This document shows positions 1-7,873 of a DNA stretch of 31,295 nt, in pieces. Source of the DNA: Jaenimonas drosophilae (taxonomy: Eukaryota; Euglenozoa; Kinetoplastea; Trypanosomatida; Trypanosomatidae); NCBI GenBank assembly GCA_030849065.1, contig JASAON010001453.1, forward strand, positions 1-31,295. The letters run 5' to 3'. The notes beneath the pieces were generated by a model, which was not told the origin of the DNA, made no database searches, and saw only the letters and a list, made by a program, of their open reading frames with translations. The position numbers and the translations under genes are program-made. Positions within the stretch are counted from its first letter, which is position 1; each line of letters starts with the position of its first letter.

Positions 1-1
1 G

Positions 2-1207
2 CGCGTACGTCTTGTACCGGAAAGCGGGCCACAAAAGTTTGGACGTTGTGGACGTACCGACAAGGGTGTGAGTGCCTTGGGCAACTGCTTCTCACTCGTG
101 GCACGTGCGTCATGCAATGTTGGTGATGTACCACAACAACCTCCACTAGATTATTGCCATGTGCTGAATGGCGTGCTTCCTCCCACCATTCGCATGGTTG
201 GGTTTGCTCTTGTGGAGGATGATTTTGATGCACGTTTTTCATGCACCAGCCGCACCTATCGCTACTACTTCTGCCATCGTGGGCTTAACGTGGAGGCGAT
301 GCGGGCGGCAGCACAAGAATTCCTCGGAACTCACAACTTTCGCAACTTTTGCCGCATGGATGTGGTCAACGTGAGTAACTTTCAACGCACGGTGCATGAG
401 GTGGGCATCTACCCAAGTGAGCAGCTTCCAGAACTCATCTCCTACTTTGAAATTAGTGCCAATTCCTTCCTCTACCATCAAATCCGGTGCACGATGGAGG
501 TGTTGTTTCTGATTGGTCGCGGGTTGGAGGAGCCGAGTGTGGTGCGTGAGCTGCTCGAGCGTGGAGATTGCAAACCTGTATATCCGTTGGCGGATGGTGG
601 CCCACTCATTTTGTGGGATTGCGGTTTTGATGGACTTCGTTGGACCATCTCACGTCGTGCGCTGCATGCCGTGGAGCGGGAGATGGATGATATATGTACC
701 TCGCTCCTCATCCGCAGCACCTCCACCCATGCGATGCGCGCACAGGTAAAGCGTTGGTACGAAGGGGAAGAGGCCGTCGCAGATGAGGGAGATCGCGATG
801 GTTGGGCCATCACCGGCTGCGATTGGACGGAGCCACACACACATGATAAGCTGAAGGTGCGCAAGTACTCCATCAACACCCTCGCACGTAGCTCCGCCGC
901 TGAGGGAGTTTCTTCCGCTGGAAATGGCAGTAATGCATCATCCAGTGGCACCGATCTTTTGGTGTGTGATGGCAGTCCAGCAAGCACATCGCGACGTGCG
1001 TGTGCAGTATCATCCACCACATTTCGTTGGGCTCGTCCACCCAACTACGTTGCGCTGCTGGACCGCGAGACGGAACGCACCTTTGAGGAGGAGGTGCAGG
1101 CGCTGAGTGCCGCCAAGAAGTCGCGCTACGAACTCAACGCGCAAAAGAAGGCCGCGGCCTCATCATTGACGGAGGTGCTGCCTCCTACAACACCTGCACC
1201 ACACTAA
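2..1207 (+). CDS. PUS3: tRNA pseudouridine(38/39) synthase PUS3/Deg1, 5'-truncated
   Basis: The frame is open from base 2 and runs 401 residues to a TAA, so the N-terminus lies outside the window and the GTG at 68 is not a start. The first visible block carries the TruA-superfamily motif CGRTDKGVSALGN, with the catalytic Asp codon at 59-61. It is followed by LNGVLPPTIR, ARFSCTSRTYRYYF and GTHNFRNFCRMDVVNVSNFQRT, split here by short gaps in the usual family order. The Cys-Gly before the motif and the FRNFCRMD block point to the Pus3/Deg1 branch rather than Pus1. Known role of the family: isomerises U38/U39 in the tRNA anticodon stem. The C-terminal third (about residue 260 on) is low-complexity Ser/Ala-rich, then ends in the basic, charged RPPNYVALLDRETER-type tail also seen in Pus3. 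Family call is firm; length upstream is unknown. Confidence 0.93.
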   Translation, partial: RVRLVPESGPQKFGRCGRTDKGVSALGNCFSLVARASCNVGDVPQQPPLDYCHVLNGVLPPTIRMVGFALVEDDFDARFSCTSRTYRYYFCHRGLNVEAMRAAAQEFLGTHNFRNFCRMDVVNVSNFQRTVHEVGIYPSEQLPELISYFEISANSFLYHQIRCTMEVLFLIGRGLEEPSVVRELLERGDCKPVYPLADGGPLILWDCGFDGLRWTISRRALHAVEREMDDICTSLLIRSTSTHAMRAQVKRWYEGEEAVADEGDRDGWAITGCDWTEPHTHDKLKVRKYSINTLARSSAAEGVSSAGNGSNASSSGTDLLVCDGSPASTSRRACAVSSTTFRWARPPNYVALLDRETERTFEEEVQALSAAKKSRYELNAQKKAAASSLTEVLPPTTPAPH

Positions 1208-1445
1208 CACGATTAAGGTTGAGGAGTACGTGAATCCTCACGTCCTTCTGTTTCACCACGCACATCATGTCCTTGCTTGACAGTAGCAGGTTTCTTCTTG
1301 TACGTGTACGTGTTGTGTTGTCCCACACCTACACACATTCATCTTCTCTCACGCTTCCTTCTTCGTCTCACACCACTGTAGTATTCACACATCATTTCGG
1401 GCTTTGAATTGTTTCTTGTTTCCTTCTTCACGTGTGTGACTGTTT

Positions 1446-1447
1446 AG
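1446..1447 (+). promoter_or_regulatory. candidate trans-splice acceptor AG for the eIF2 kinase gene
   Basis: This AG follows the strong pyrimidine tract at 1411-1430. Using it would place the 1507 upstream ORF in the leader. A second candidate, AG 1621-1622 after TTGTTTCC, would exclude that upstream ORF. I cannot choose between them from sequence alone. Confidence 0.45.
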
Positions 1448-1506
1448 GACCTTCATCCACGTCCATCTCCACTCGTATCCAACTGGCCTTGGATTGGCAC
1501 CTCTCT

Positions 1507-1551
1507 ATGAAGATATCGGCCAGCACACTCCGGCACCCACAGCTCTCGTAG
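1507..1551 (+). other. possible upstream ORF (14 codons) in the kinase leader
   Basis: ATG at 1507-1509 reads 14 codons to TAG at 1549-1551, about 270 bases before the kinase ATG. It is the only ATG between the 1446 splice candidate and the main start. It matters only if the 1446 acceptor, not the 1621 one, is used. Confidence 0.3.
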
Positions 1552-1573
1552 CACACACACACACACACACACA
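1552..1573 (+). repeat. (CA)n microsatellite
   Basis: Eleven uninterrupted CA units in the kinase leader region. Confidence 0.95.
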
Positions 1574-1688
1574 GACACGCACCACCTTCACTCCATATCT
1601 TTGGCGATCACGTTGTTTCCAGTATCCGCAAGAAACACTAACTTTCTGTGGCATATTTGTTGTGGTGAATCTATTTCGTACCCCCCAA

Positions 1689-1706
1689 AACAACAACAAC
1701 AACAAC
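1689..1706 (+). repeat. (AAC)n microsatellite
   Basis: Six AAC units in the presumed 5' UTR of the kinase gene, just after a C6A run. Confidence 0.95.
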
Positions 1707-1776
1707 CATCACAACAGAGGTTGAAGCACCTTTGACCGACAAACAATCACTGAGGTAGTAGTGAAGCATCCCAGAA

Positions 1777-1800
1777 ACTCACTCACTCACTCACTCACTC
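1777..1800 (+). repeat. (ACTC)n microsatellite
   Basis: Six perfect tetranucleotide units ending 19 bases before the kinase ATG; pyrimidine-rich and free of ATG. Confidence 0.95.
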
Positions 1801-1819
1801 GTCATAATTGCCAACATAG

Positions 1820-4800
1820 ATGCAAACGGATGGGAGCCCATCAACGGATCGGCCATCTCTCGCATCGGAGGCGTCCTCCTCCTCACCATCTCCATCCCGC
1901 GATGATGGCGCACCTCGCATCATCGTCGCGACCTTGGCCGGTGAGCTGCACTGCTTTGAACTCCACGTGAGCGCCACAAAAGCCGCACGCTCACTGCGAT
2001 GTTGGTCCTCGCGCTTACCTATGGATAGCCCACTCTTGACCTGTGTTGGTGAGCCATCGGGGCCAACGTTGCTAACATCGCCGAAACATGCAACCACGGC
2101 ATCCTCGGTGGGCTCCTCCACGTCCACGAGCCGCGCCGATGTAGCGTCTTTGCAGACACACGCCAACAGCCGCGTGGTGGCGGATGTACCGGTGTGCTTC
2201 TTCTGCGCCGCCGCCGCCGCCTCCGCGATGCGTGCGGAATCTCCCACCAACAACATGAGCATTCACATCAACAACAGCAGCCTCGCATCATCCACGGAAG
2301 CGAGGATGGCTCCAGCTCCAGGTGATTGGCCCTTCTCATCCAAGCATTGGTTGGCCATCACACATCCTCATTCTTCTTCATCAGAGGGCGGTGAAGTTGA
2401 TGGAGCTCAGTGGTTCTGGAGATCATCTCTTCATCACTCACCCATGGTGCTGCCACACCGCAACAACAACAACAACAACAACGATGGCAGCAGTGAAGGC
2501 ACGTGGGTACCACTGGAGGAGATGGTGCAGCGTTGGAATCAGTCCTGCTGCAACACACATCGCGTGGTGATACTGCGCAAGCTAAGTGAGGTGTACGCGG
2601 AGTACTCACTCGCAACAGGTGAGCTTGTCTTTACTCCTGAAGAGGCAGAGGAAGGCTTGATGTTTGTGGGTGAAGACGGAAACAAGGCAGAACCACCACC
2701 ACATCACCGCTCCTCCATCGTTGGCAAACGTGCCAGCCCTGACGTGCATGAGCGTAATGGAGGCTACCTCGCCCTCACGCTCACCTCGCACATTGTGCGT
2801 GTGTTGCAGCCAGCTGCCATGCACGCCCGAAAATCTGCCGCGCCAAAGTACTCCAGCAAGTTGGTGGAAGGCACCATCGCCATGGAGCTGATCGCCCCCG
2901 ATGATGAAGATGAAGATGAAGGTATTGATGAAAACATTCCTGTGAATGTAGACGGACTCCGCTCACCAACATCATGTTCTGTGGCTCAGGAGGAGGAAGA
3001 CGAAGAAGAAGATGAGGATAGTGGCAGCGAAGTGGATTATGAAGCCTTCTGCCGTCGGCGCAGTGCGATGCTGGAAAAGCAAGAAAAGGCGCGCCAACGA
3101 GCTGAGGCATCGGCGCATCATCGCGACCCCAATGCAGAGGTATCGCCCAGCCCATCAAGCTCACCTCCGCCATCTCACATGACCTGCACAGTGGATGGCG
3201 TGGTGCATCTGCATCACTACGATTGTGTTTCCGAGGAGTGGAAGCAGAGCATTCACTATCTCAACGTGGGATGTATTCTCGCAGCCTACTCGCTCTTTCC
3301 ATCATCATCATCATCATCATGTGCGCCAATGGCAGCAGGAACACGCCAACCTCAGCCAATAATGAAGGCCATGCAGGTGATGCCCACCTCCACCAACCTT
3401 CGATCCAGTGTTGAGTACGTCCTGCCATCTTCCGTGGATGCCAATCACAAGAAGAGCAATCAGCAACAACAGCAGTCAGTGCCGCTCGTGGAGCTGCCTA
3501 CCGAAACACGCCGCGGATACCTCACCTCCTCCGCCAACGGCCTCTTTGTCTTGGTTGCGGAGGACGTCTCAGCTCATGCCGACGTACTCTCGCCCATCGC
3601 CTCACGCTCATCGCGGCACCTCTTTCCATCACTTCCGCAGACTTCATTGCGAGAGACGAGCTCCGCTGATGTGGCGCGCAACGGCAGTGTGGCGGTGCAA
3701 TCCGCAACAGGATGGCGGCGCTCCTCCTCAGCCCCAACACCGGGCTCCGATGGCACCTCCTTCTTTGATGCCAACTTTCACCCTGTTGCGATTCTCGGCA
3801 AAGGAGGAAGTGGTGTGGCCTTGTTGGCGAAGCACCGACTCACTGATGTGCTCTACGCCGTGAAGGTTGTGCTGGCGCGGGACGTGGAGAGTGAGGAGGA
3901 GATTGTGAAGGAGGTACGTCTACATGCCTACCTGGAACATCCGCACCTGGTGCGTTATCACGCGTGCTGGTCCGAGACCGTAACTCCGGCACGCGCGCAT
4001 CAGCTCGCACTCATTGGCCTCTGCCGCAAATCGGAGGTGGTGGATGATTTGGGACGGAGTGGCCACTATACACACCGCACACACCCACGTAGCCCTGCCA
4101 CAACCAACAACAGCAACAACAACCATCACACTCGCTTCTCTCCTGGCACGTTGACGTGCACCACCTCCACCCCATCAGCCGCAGTGGGCTGGGGCCAGAT
4201 TGATCTCACCCGCGACACCAATGGCATGTTGCTGGTTGGTGAAGATAGCTTCAGCAGCATCTCGCGCAGTATGAGTGAGGCCTCCCCAATCAGCTCTCAT
4301 CGCGGCCTGTTTCCTGGCGCCTCGCACCTCTTTGAAAACTCAGAGAGCAGCGATGATGATGATGATGATGATGATAGCTCCACCTCAGATGATGATGATG
4401 GTTCTGATGATGAGAGTGAATCGCCCTCCTCGCTCGATCAGCGTCGTCGGCGCACACGCAGTGTAGTTGGTTCCACGGTGATATTCCTGCAAATGGAGTT
4501 TTGCCAGACCACCTTGGCCATGTATCTCGCGACACGCAAGAAGATTGATCCAATCATGAACTGCATCATCCTCCAGCAACTACTTCTTGGCCTGAGCTAC
4601 CTGCATCAGCGCAACGTGTTGCACCGGGATATTAAGCCATCCAACGTCTTCTTGGACTTCCGGTGTCAGGTACACGCCAACCCCTCATCCTCTTTTATGC
4701 CCGGTGAGCTGGGCGATCATGAAGATGGTGTCAGCCCATCCGCAGAGCCCTACTTCATGGGCAGCGAGGCGGATGGATCCCGACGACGTGGATCAAAGTC

Positions 4801-5518
4801 CATGAGCAGCACCGCCTTGACGGCACCCTTGATGCCGAAGAAGCCATCCGCCTTCACGGAGGAACGCCCAACCTTCAGCATCGAGGCCCAACAGACCTCG
4901 GATGAGCTCCTAAACCGCCACTTTGAGCAAATGTTGTGTGCCTCGCAGCTACTGCGTTCGATGGTATCAAACCGTGTATCTCTCCTCTCACCGGAGGCGA
5001 GAGATGCACACAGCCCGTTGATGGCACATCGCAAGTCAAGTGCGTCCGCGTCCAAGGAGCTCAAGACGTTGGTGGCGTGGCTGCATCAGCATCTTGTGCA
5101 GCTCCGCCTAGGTGACTTCGGTCTGGCCAAGTTGTTTCACGACCAAAAGCTGAGTGTTTCTGGGGTAGTGAGCCACACGCGGGCCAACACCGTTGGGGCG
5201 GGCTCACCCCTCTACGCCAGCCCAGAGCAGATGCGTGGGGATGTTTGTACGCCCGCCTCTGACTTGTTCTCTGTTGGGGTGATGATGGCGGAGATGTATA
5301 TCCAACCCACGACGGTGTCGGAGCGGTTGGTGGTGCTGCGTGAGGTGCGTGAGGGGAGGTTCCCTGACGCAGATTTGTTGGCGCAGTTTCCGGAGTTGGC
5401 GGTGGTGGAGGCCCTCACCCATTCGGATCCACATGCGCGGATGAGCCTGACGAAGGTACGCGATGCACTTCATGGCCATCTTGTGATGTACTTAGAGAAG
5501 TACTTTCTGCAAGTGTAG
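1820..5518 (+). CDS. eIF2-alpha-type Ser/Thr protein kinase with two large inserts
   Basis: 1232 residues; the ATG is the first after the 1621 acceptor candidate. The kinase domain spans about 652-1225: glycine loop GKGGSG (660-665), Lys682, Glu698 in helix C, HRDIKPSN (His935, Asp937, Asn942), DFG (Asp1099) and SPLYASPEQMRG. The block HPHLVRYHACWSE, and a long insert between beta-4 and beta-5 (about 715-880) followed by VIFLQMEFCQTTL, are hallmarks of the PERK/GCN2/HRI/PKR family, which phosphorylates eIF2-alpha and lowers translation under stress. A second insert of about 150 residues (945-1093) splits the catalytic loop from DFG. The first insert holds eight consecutive Asp (GAT repeat 4352-4375). 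The N-terminal half has PERK/IRE1-like strands (IIVATLAGELHCFEL; VDGVVHLHHYD), but I see no signal peptide and no clear membrane span. Poly-Asn, poly-Gln and poly-Ser tracts are frequent. All catalytic residues are present; the subfamily call is good, the PERK-like N-terminus tentative. Confidence 0.85.
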   Translation: MQTDGSPSTDRPSLASEASSSSPSPSRDDGAPRIIVATLAGELHCFELHVSATKAARSLRCWSSRLPMDSPLLTCVGEPSGPTLLTSPKHATTASSVGSSTSTSRADVASLQTHANSRVVADVPVCFFCAAAAASAMRAESPTNNMSIHINNSSLASSTEARMAPAPGDWPFSSKHWLAITHPHSSSSEGGEVDGAQWFWRSSLHHSPMVLPHRNNNNNNNDGSSEGTWVPLEEMVQRWNQSCCNTHRVVILRKLSEVYAEYSLATGELVFTPEEAEEGLMFVGEDGNKAEPPPHHRSSIVGKRASPDVHERNGGYLALTLTSHIVRVLQPAAMHARKSAAPKYSSKLVEGTIAMELIAPDDEDEDEGIDENIPVNVDGLRSPTSCSVAQEEEDEEEDEDSGSEVDYEAFCRRRSAMLEKQEKARQRAEASAHHRDPNAEVSPSPSSSPPPSHMTCTVDGVVHLHHYDCVSEEWKQSIHYLNVGCILAAYSLFPSSSSSSCAPMAAGTRQPQPIMKAMQVMPTSTNLRSSVEYVLPSSVDANHKKSNQQQQQSVPLVELPTETRRGYLTSSANGLFVLVAEDVSAHADVLSPIASRSSRHLFPSLPQTSLRETSSADVARNGSVAVQSATGWRRSSSAPTPGSDGTSFFDANFHPVAILGKGGSGVALLAKHRLTDVLYAVKVVLARDVESEEEIVKEVRLHAYLEHPHLVRYHACWSETVTPARAHQLALIGLCRKSEVVDDLGRSGHYTHRTHPRSPATTNNSNNNHHTRFSPGTLTCTTSTPSAAVGWGQIDLTRDTNGMLLVGEDSFSSISRSMSEASPISSHRGLFPGASHLFENSESSDDDDDDDDSSTSDDDDGSDDESESPSSLDQRRRRTRSVVGSTVIFLQMEFCQTTLAMYLATRKKIDPIMNCIILQQLLLGLSYLHQRNVLHRDIKPSNVFLDFRCQVHANPSSSFMPGELGDHEDGVSPSAEPYFMGSEADGSRRRGSKSMSSTALTAPLMPKKPSAFTEERPTFSIEAQQTSDELLNRHFEQMLCASQLLRSMVSNRVSLLSPEARDAHSPLMAHRKSSASASKELKTLVAWLHQHLVQLRLGDFGLAKLFHDQKLSVSGVVSHTRANTVGAGSPLYASPEQMRGDVCTPASDLFSVGVMMAEMYIQPTTVSERLVVLREVREGRFPDADLLAQFPELAVVEALTHSDPHARMSLTKVRDALHGHLVMYLEKYFLQV
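4352..4375 (+). repeat. (GAT)8 coding repeat, poly-Asp
   Basis: Eight GAT units encode Asp844-851 or so in the beta-4/beta-5 kinase insert, followed by a further Asp/Ser-rich stretch. Confidence 0.9.
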
Positions 5519-5550
5519 GCAAGGGTGTGGTTGGAATCTCATCATCATCC

Positions 5551-5570
5551 GCACACACACACACACACAC
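5551..5570 (+). repeat. (CA)n microsatellite
   Basis: Ten CA units in the 3' UTR of the kinase gene. Confidence 0.95.
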
Positions 5571-5935
5571 TCGTGGTGTTGCCAATAAAGCGGGCGGAGG
5601 TGTGCGTGTGGTGTTCTCGGATACACACACGCACATCACCTTCCCCCTACATCACCCCCTCCCTTAACACACAAACATCAGCAGCAGTATGGCTTCTTTG
5701 GATTCACAACGGTAGAGAGAAGATGATGGAGAGAGAGCGTCTCTTCTCTGAATTTTTTTTTGCTATTCTTCGAATACATTCATAACGACGTTGGCGAGAG
5801 TGTTGGCATCCTTGGATGCCACAACAACATTTTTGTGTTTCTGTGATGACTAGTGCGAGACAATCACGCACGTATTCCAACATTCTCCATGGATTCAAAT
5901 TTTGCCATCTTCTCCTCTTCTTCTTCACTGTCTAT

Positions 5936-5937
5936 AG
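5936..5937 (+). promoter_or_regulatory. predicted trans-splice acceptor AG for the DUF1796-like gene
   Basis: The AG follows a strong C/T tract (5908-5934). The first ATG downstream is 6011, which decides the start and excludes the in-frame ATG at 5816. Confidence 0.7.
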
Positions 5938-6010
5938 CGTTGAGGTGCAGATACAGAACTTTCATTCTAATAAGTTGTACGTACGTTGTGTGCTCTACCC
6001 CCCCCCTCCC

Positions 6011-7102
6011 ATGCGTCGCTGGATCTCTCTAGGTTCATGGTGTGGCCCCACACTCATGCTGAGCAAGTTAGGCCTCCGCAGCCCCGATGCCACATCACTA
6101 CCCTTCGAAGCAGCACGCTGCACTATGGATGGTATCATCCACTTCCTTCATCATGGTTTTCAGGATGGCTATTTCCCAGATATTCAACGTCCCTACACAC
6201 CTGACCCAGCATCTATTTGGCTCCTCTTTCGTGGCACACACACCTGCTTCACGCACTTTGATCTCAACACGGATGCCGTCATGGCAGAGATGCACCAACG
6301 CATCGAGGCATGGGAGGAATTAATGCAGCCCAACGATGGATCACGTACGCCTCAGCGCATCACTTTTCTTCGTACGGTGTTGGCTGAGAACCCGCAGGAG
6401 GAGTTGGATCTCCTGCCAGACTTCCACGCGGCGGTGCGGCAACGTACGCGAGGTACGATGGACTTCCGCACGGTGGTGGTCGTACATAACCAAGCACCAA
6501 CCACACAACCCATCTTTTCCTTTCACAAGGAAGCTGAACATCACAACTCACCTTGTGTGGTGTGGAACCTTGCACGTCATGCACCCAGCAACAATAGCCA
6601 TGAAGTGGGAGGTGCAGATCCTTCATCCAGTACTCCATCCCTGTTGGATGAGTGCCATGATGGCTACCAACACATCATCACCTCCATGTGCAAGGAGCTC
6701 AAGTGGAGATCGCTGGCGGCAGATTTACCCACCTACGCACAGTTTCTTGCCGCAGCAGAGCGCAGTGGTGCGGCGGCCTTTCGCCCATATGCGGAGCTCA
6801 GCCGTGTGGCTGGCGTTCCCGCGGTGCGTGGAAGCTGCCGTGGCGTTGGCTCAACCGCCTTCGCACGCAATGGCGGCATCTGCGCCTACTGCGGCTCTAC
6901 CAACGGCCATGCCGTGGCGCCCGAGGCCTTTGACGTGAAGAAGCCGTGGAGCGATGCCGATATTGATGCGCTCTTGTTGGCCTATGGCATGCATAATGGT
7001 GATGAGGTGGCGGCGGTGGAGGCCACGGCCTTGGCTCAATCTCGTGGAGCACATGAAACGTGGCTGCAATTGAAGGAGCTCATTGGTGGCTCTGAAACGT
7101 GA
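6011..7102 (+). CDS. DUF1796-like putative papain-fold protein with C-terminal SANT/Myb-like segment
   Basis: 363 residues. The start is the first ATG after the 5936 acceptor, and the conserved block begins immediately (RRWISLGSWCGP, residues 2-13). This matches the N-terminus of the DUF1796 family (putative papain-like cysteine peptidases), in which the Cys of the SLGSxC motif is the presumed nucleophile: here Cys11. Further family-like features are the LPFEAARCTMDG block where bacterial members have PFDW, a HFD block near residue 80, and a TVVVVHNQ strand. The C-terminal 70 residues are different: CAYC (Cys291, Cys294), then PWSDADIDALLLAY to about 359, which resembles a SANT/Myb-like three-helix repeat. 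Peptidase activity is not established for this family, and I cannot name a substrate. Another possibility is a non-enzymatic fold relative with a protein- or DNA-binding tail. Confidence 0.65.
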   Translation: MRRWISLGSWCGPTLMLSKLGLRSPDATSLPFEAARCTMDGIIHFLHHGFQDGYFPDIQRPYTPDPASIWLLFRGTHTCFTHFDLNTDAVMAEMHQRIEAWEELMQPNDGSRTPQRITFLRTVLAENPQEELDLLPDFHAAVRQRTRGTMDFRTVVVVHNQAPTTQPIFSFHKEAEHHNSPCVVWNLARHAPSNNSHEVGGADPSSSTPSLLDECHDGYQHIITSMCKELKWRSLAADLPTYAQFLAAAERSGAAAFRPYAELSRVAGVPAVRGSCRGVGSTAFARNGGICAYCGSTNGHAVAPEAFDVKKPWSDADIDALLLAYGMHNGDEVAAVEATALAQSRGAHETWLQLKELIGGSET

Positions 7103-7151
7103 AGGGGTCCCAGACTTGCTACTTAACGTGATAGTGCGTACATGCCATGTA

Positions 7152-7177
7152 TTGTTGCTGTTGTTGTTGTTGTTGTT
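7152..7177 (+). repeat. (TTG)n repeat
   Basis: Imperfect TTG array (one CTG unit) in the 3' UTR of the DUF1796-like gene, part of a T/G-rich tract. Confidence 0.85.
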
Positions 7178-7331
7178 ATGTGCTGTAGTATCACATCTTC
7201 CTTCTTCCTTTTTTTTTCTTCTTCACGGTGCCCAGCATTGGAGGTCCACTTGGAAAGTCGTGTTCAGATTCATTTTCACACAAAACCCCTTTGTGTTCGT
7301 TGCCATCTTCTCTTTCAGGTTGAGTAGCTCC

Positions 7332-7359
7332 AACAACAAGAACAACAACAACAACAACA
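7332..7359 (+). repeat. (AAC)n repeat, imperfect
   Basis: AAC array with one AAG interruption in the intergenic region upstream of the PH-kelch gene. Confidence 0.85.
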
Positions 7360-7588
7360 CAGCTGCTTGATTCCTCCTTTTTTTTTTCACCCCTTCACGT
7401 GCATTAGAGAGACAGAGAAGGAGACATCATCTTGCGCAGACGACGGCTCATTTTATAACATCGTCCTTTGCCATTTGGTGCTCTGCAGCAAGCTATATCA
7501 AGGCCACTCCATCACCGCACAACTCTCGTGCTGTTGTTGTGTTTTTTTTTTTCATTCCTTCATTCTTAGTTACTGCTGTTTCTGCTAC

Positions 7589-7607
7589 GCGGGGAGGTAT
7601 TCCAACA
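7589..7607 (+). repeat. copy A of a 19-base intergenic element
   Basis: GCGGGGAGGTATTCCAACA; matches 18 of 19 bases at 22196-22214. Both copies follow a T-run ending in CAT (here T11 at 7542-7552). Confidence 0.6.
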
Positions 7608-7655
7608 ATCAATAGATACACGCACACATCCCCCTCACACTTTTACTGCCCTCTG

Positions 7656-7657
7656 CA
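7656..7657 (+). promoter_or_regulatory. candidate trans-splice acceptor AG for the PH-kelch gene
   Basis: CTCTGCAG after a C/T-rich tract (7628-7655). A later AG at 7762-7763 follows an equally strong tract (7663-7710). Both give 7874 as first ATG. Confidence 0.55.
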
Positions 7658-7873
7658 GCCACACATCTCCCATCTTTTCTTCACCCTCTTGCGCACTCCC
7701 ACGCACCTCTGCCGGTGCATTGTGTGCTCCGCTTCACGGTATCTGAACCTTTGACGTACGAAGAACAACACGCACCGCGTACGGCTATATTATTTTCGCT
7801 GGCGGAACACACGCACACACGCATCATCATTGAAAAAACAACCACCTCTGCTGATCATCACGTCTCTTCCAAG

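Larger units (their letters stand above)
1208..1819. other. intergenic: 3' UTR of PUS3 and long leader of the kinase gene
   Basis: No credible gene is present. The stretch holds two strong pyrimidine tracts (about 1337-1371 and 1411-1430), a CA repeat (1552-1573), an AAC repeat (1689-1706) and an ACTC repeat (1777-1800). One ATG at 1507 opens a 14-codon upstream ORF ending at TAG 1549-1551. No other ATG occurs between 1510 and the kinase start at 1820. Confidence 0.7.
5519..6010. other. intergenic: kinase 3' UTR and DUF1796 gene leader
   Basis: No credible gene. Contains a CA repeat (5551-5570), a T9 run (5753-5761), and an inverted repeat GGCATCC-TT-GGATGCC at 5805-5820. The frame is open upstream of the next CDS back to an ATG at 5816, but that part is hydrophobic pyrimidine-tract translation and lies before the splice acceptor. 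Confidence 0.65.
7103..7873. other. long intergenic region with ATG-free leader
   Basis: 771 bases, the longest gap. It holds a TTG repeat (7152-7177), T-rich tracts (7207-7217, 7378-7387, T11 at 7542-7552), an AAC repeat (7332-7359), a 19-base element shared with 22196-22214 (7589-7607) and several possible AG acceptors. No ATG occurs from 7181 to 7873 although CAT is common. No gene is supported. Confidence 0.7.

Noticed and set aside
68..1207. GTG at 68 as the start of PUS3
   Set aside because: The catalytic CGRTDKG motif lies just upstream in the same frame, so the gene is truncated by the window edge.
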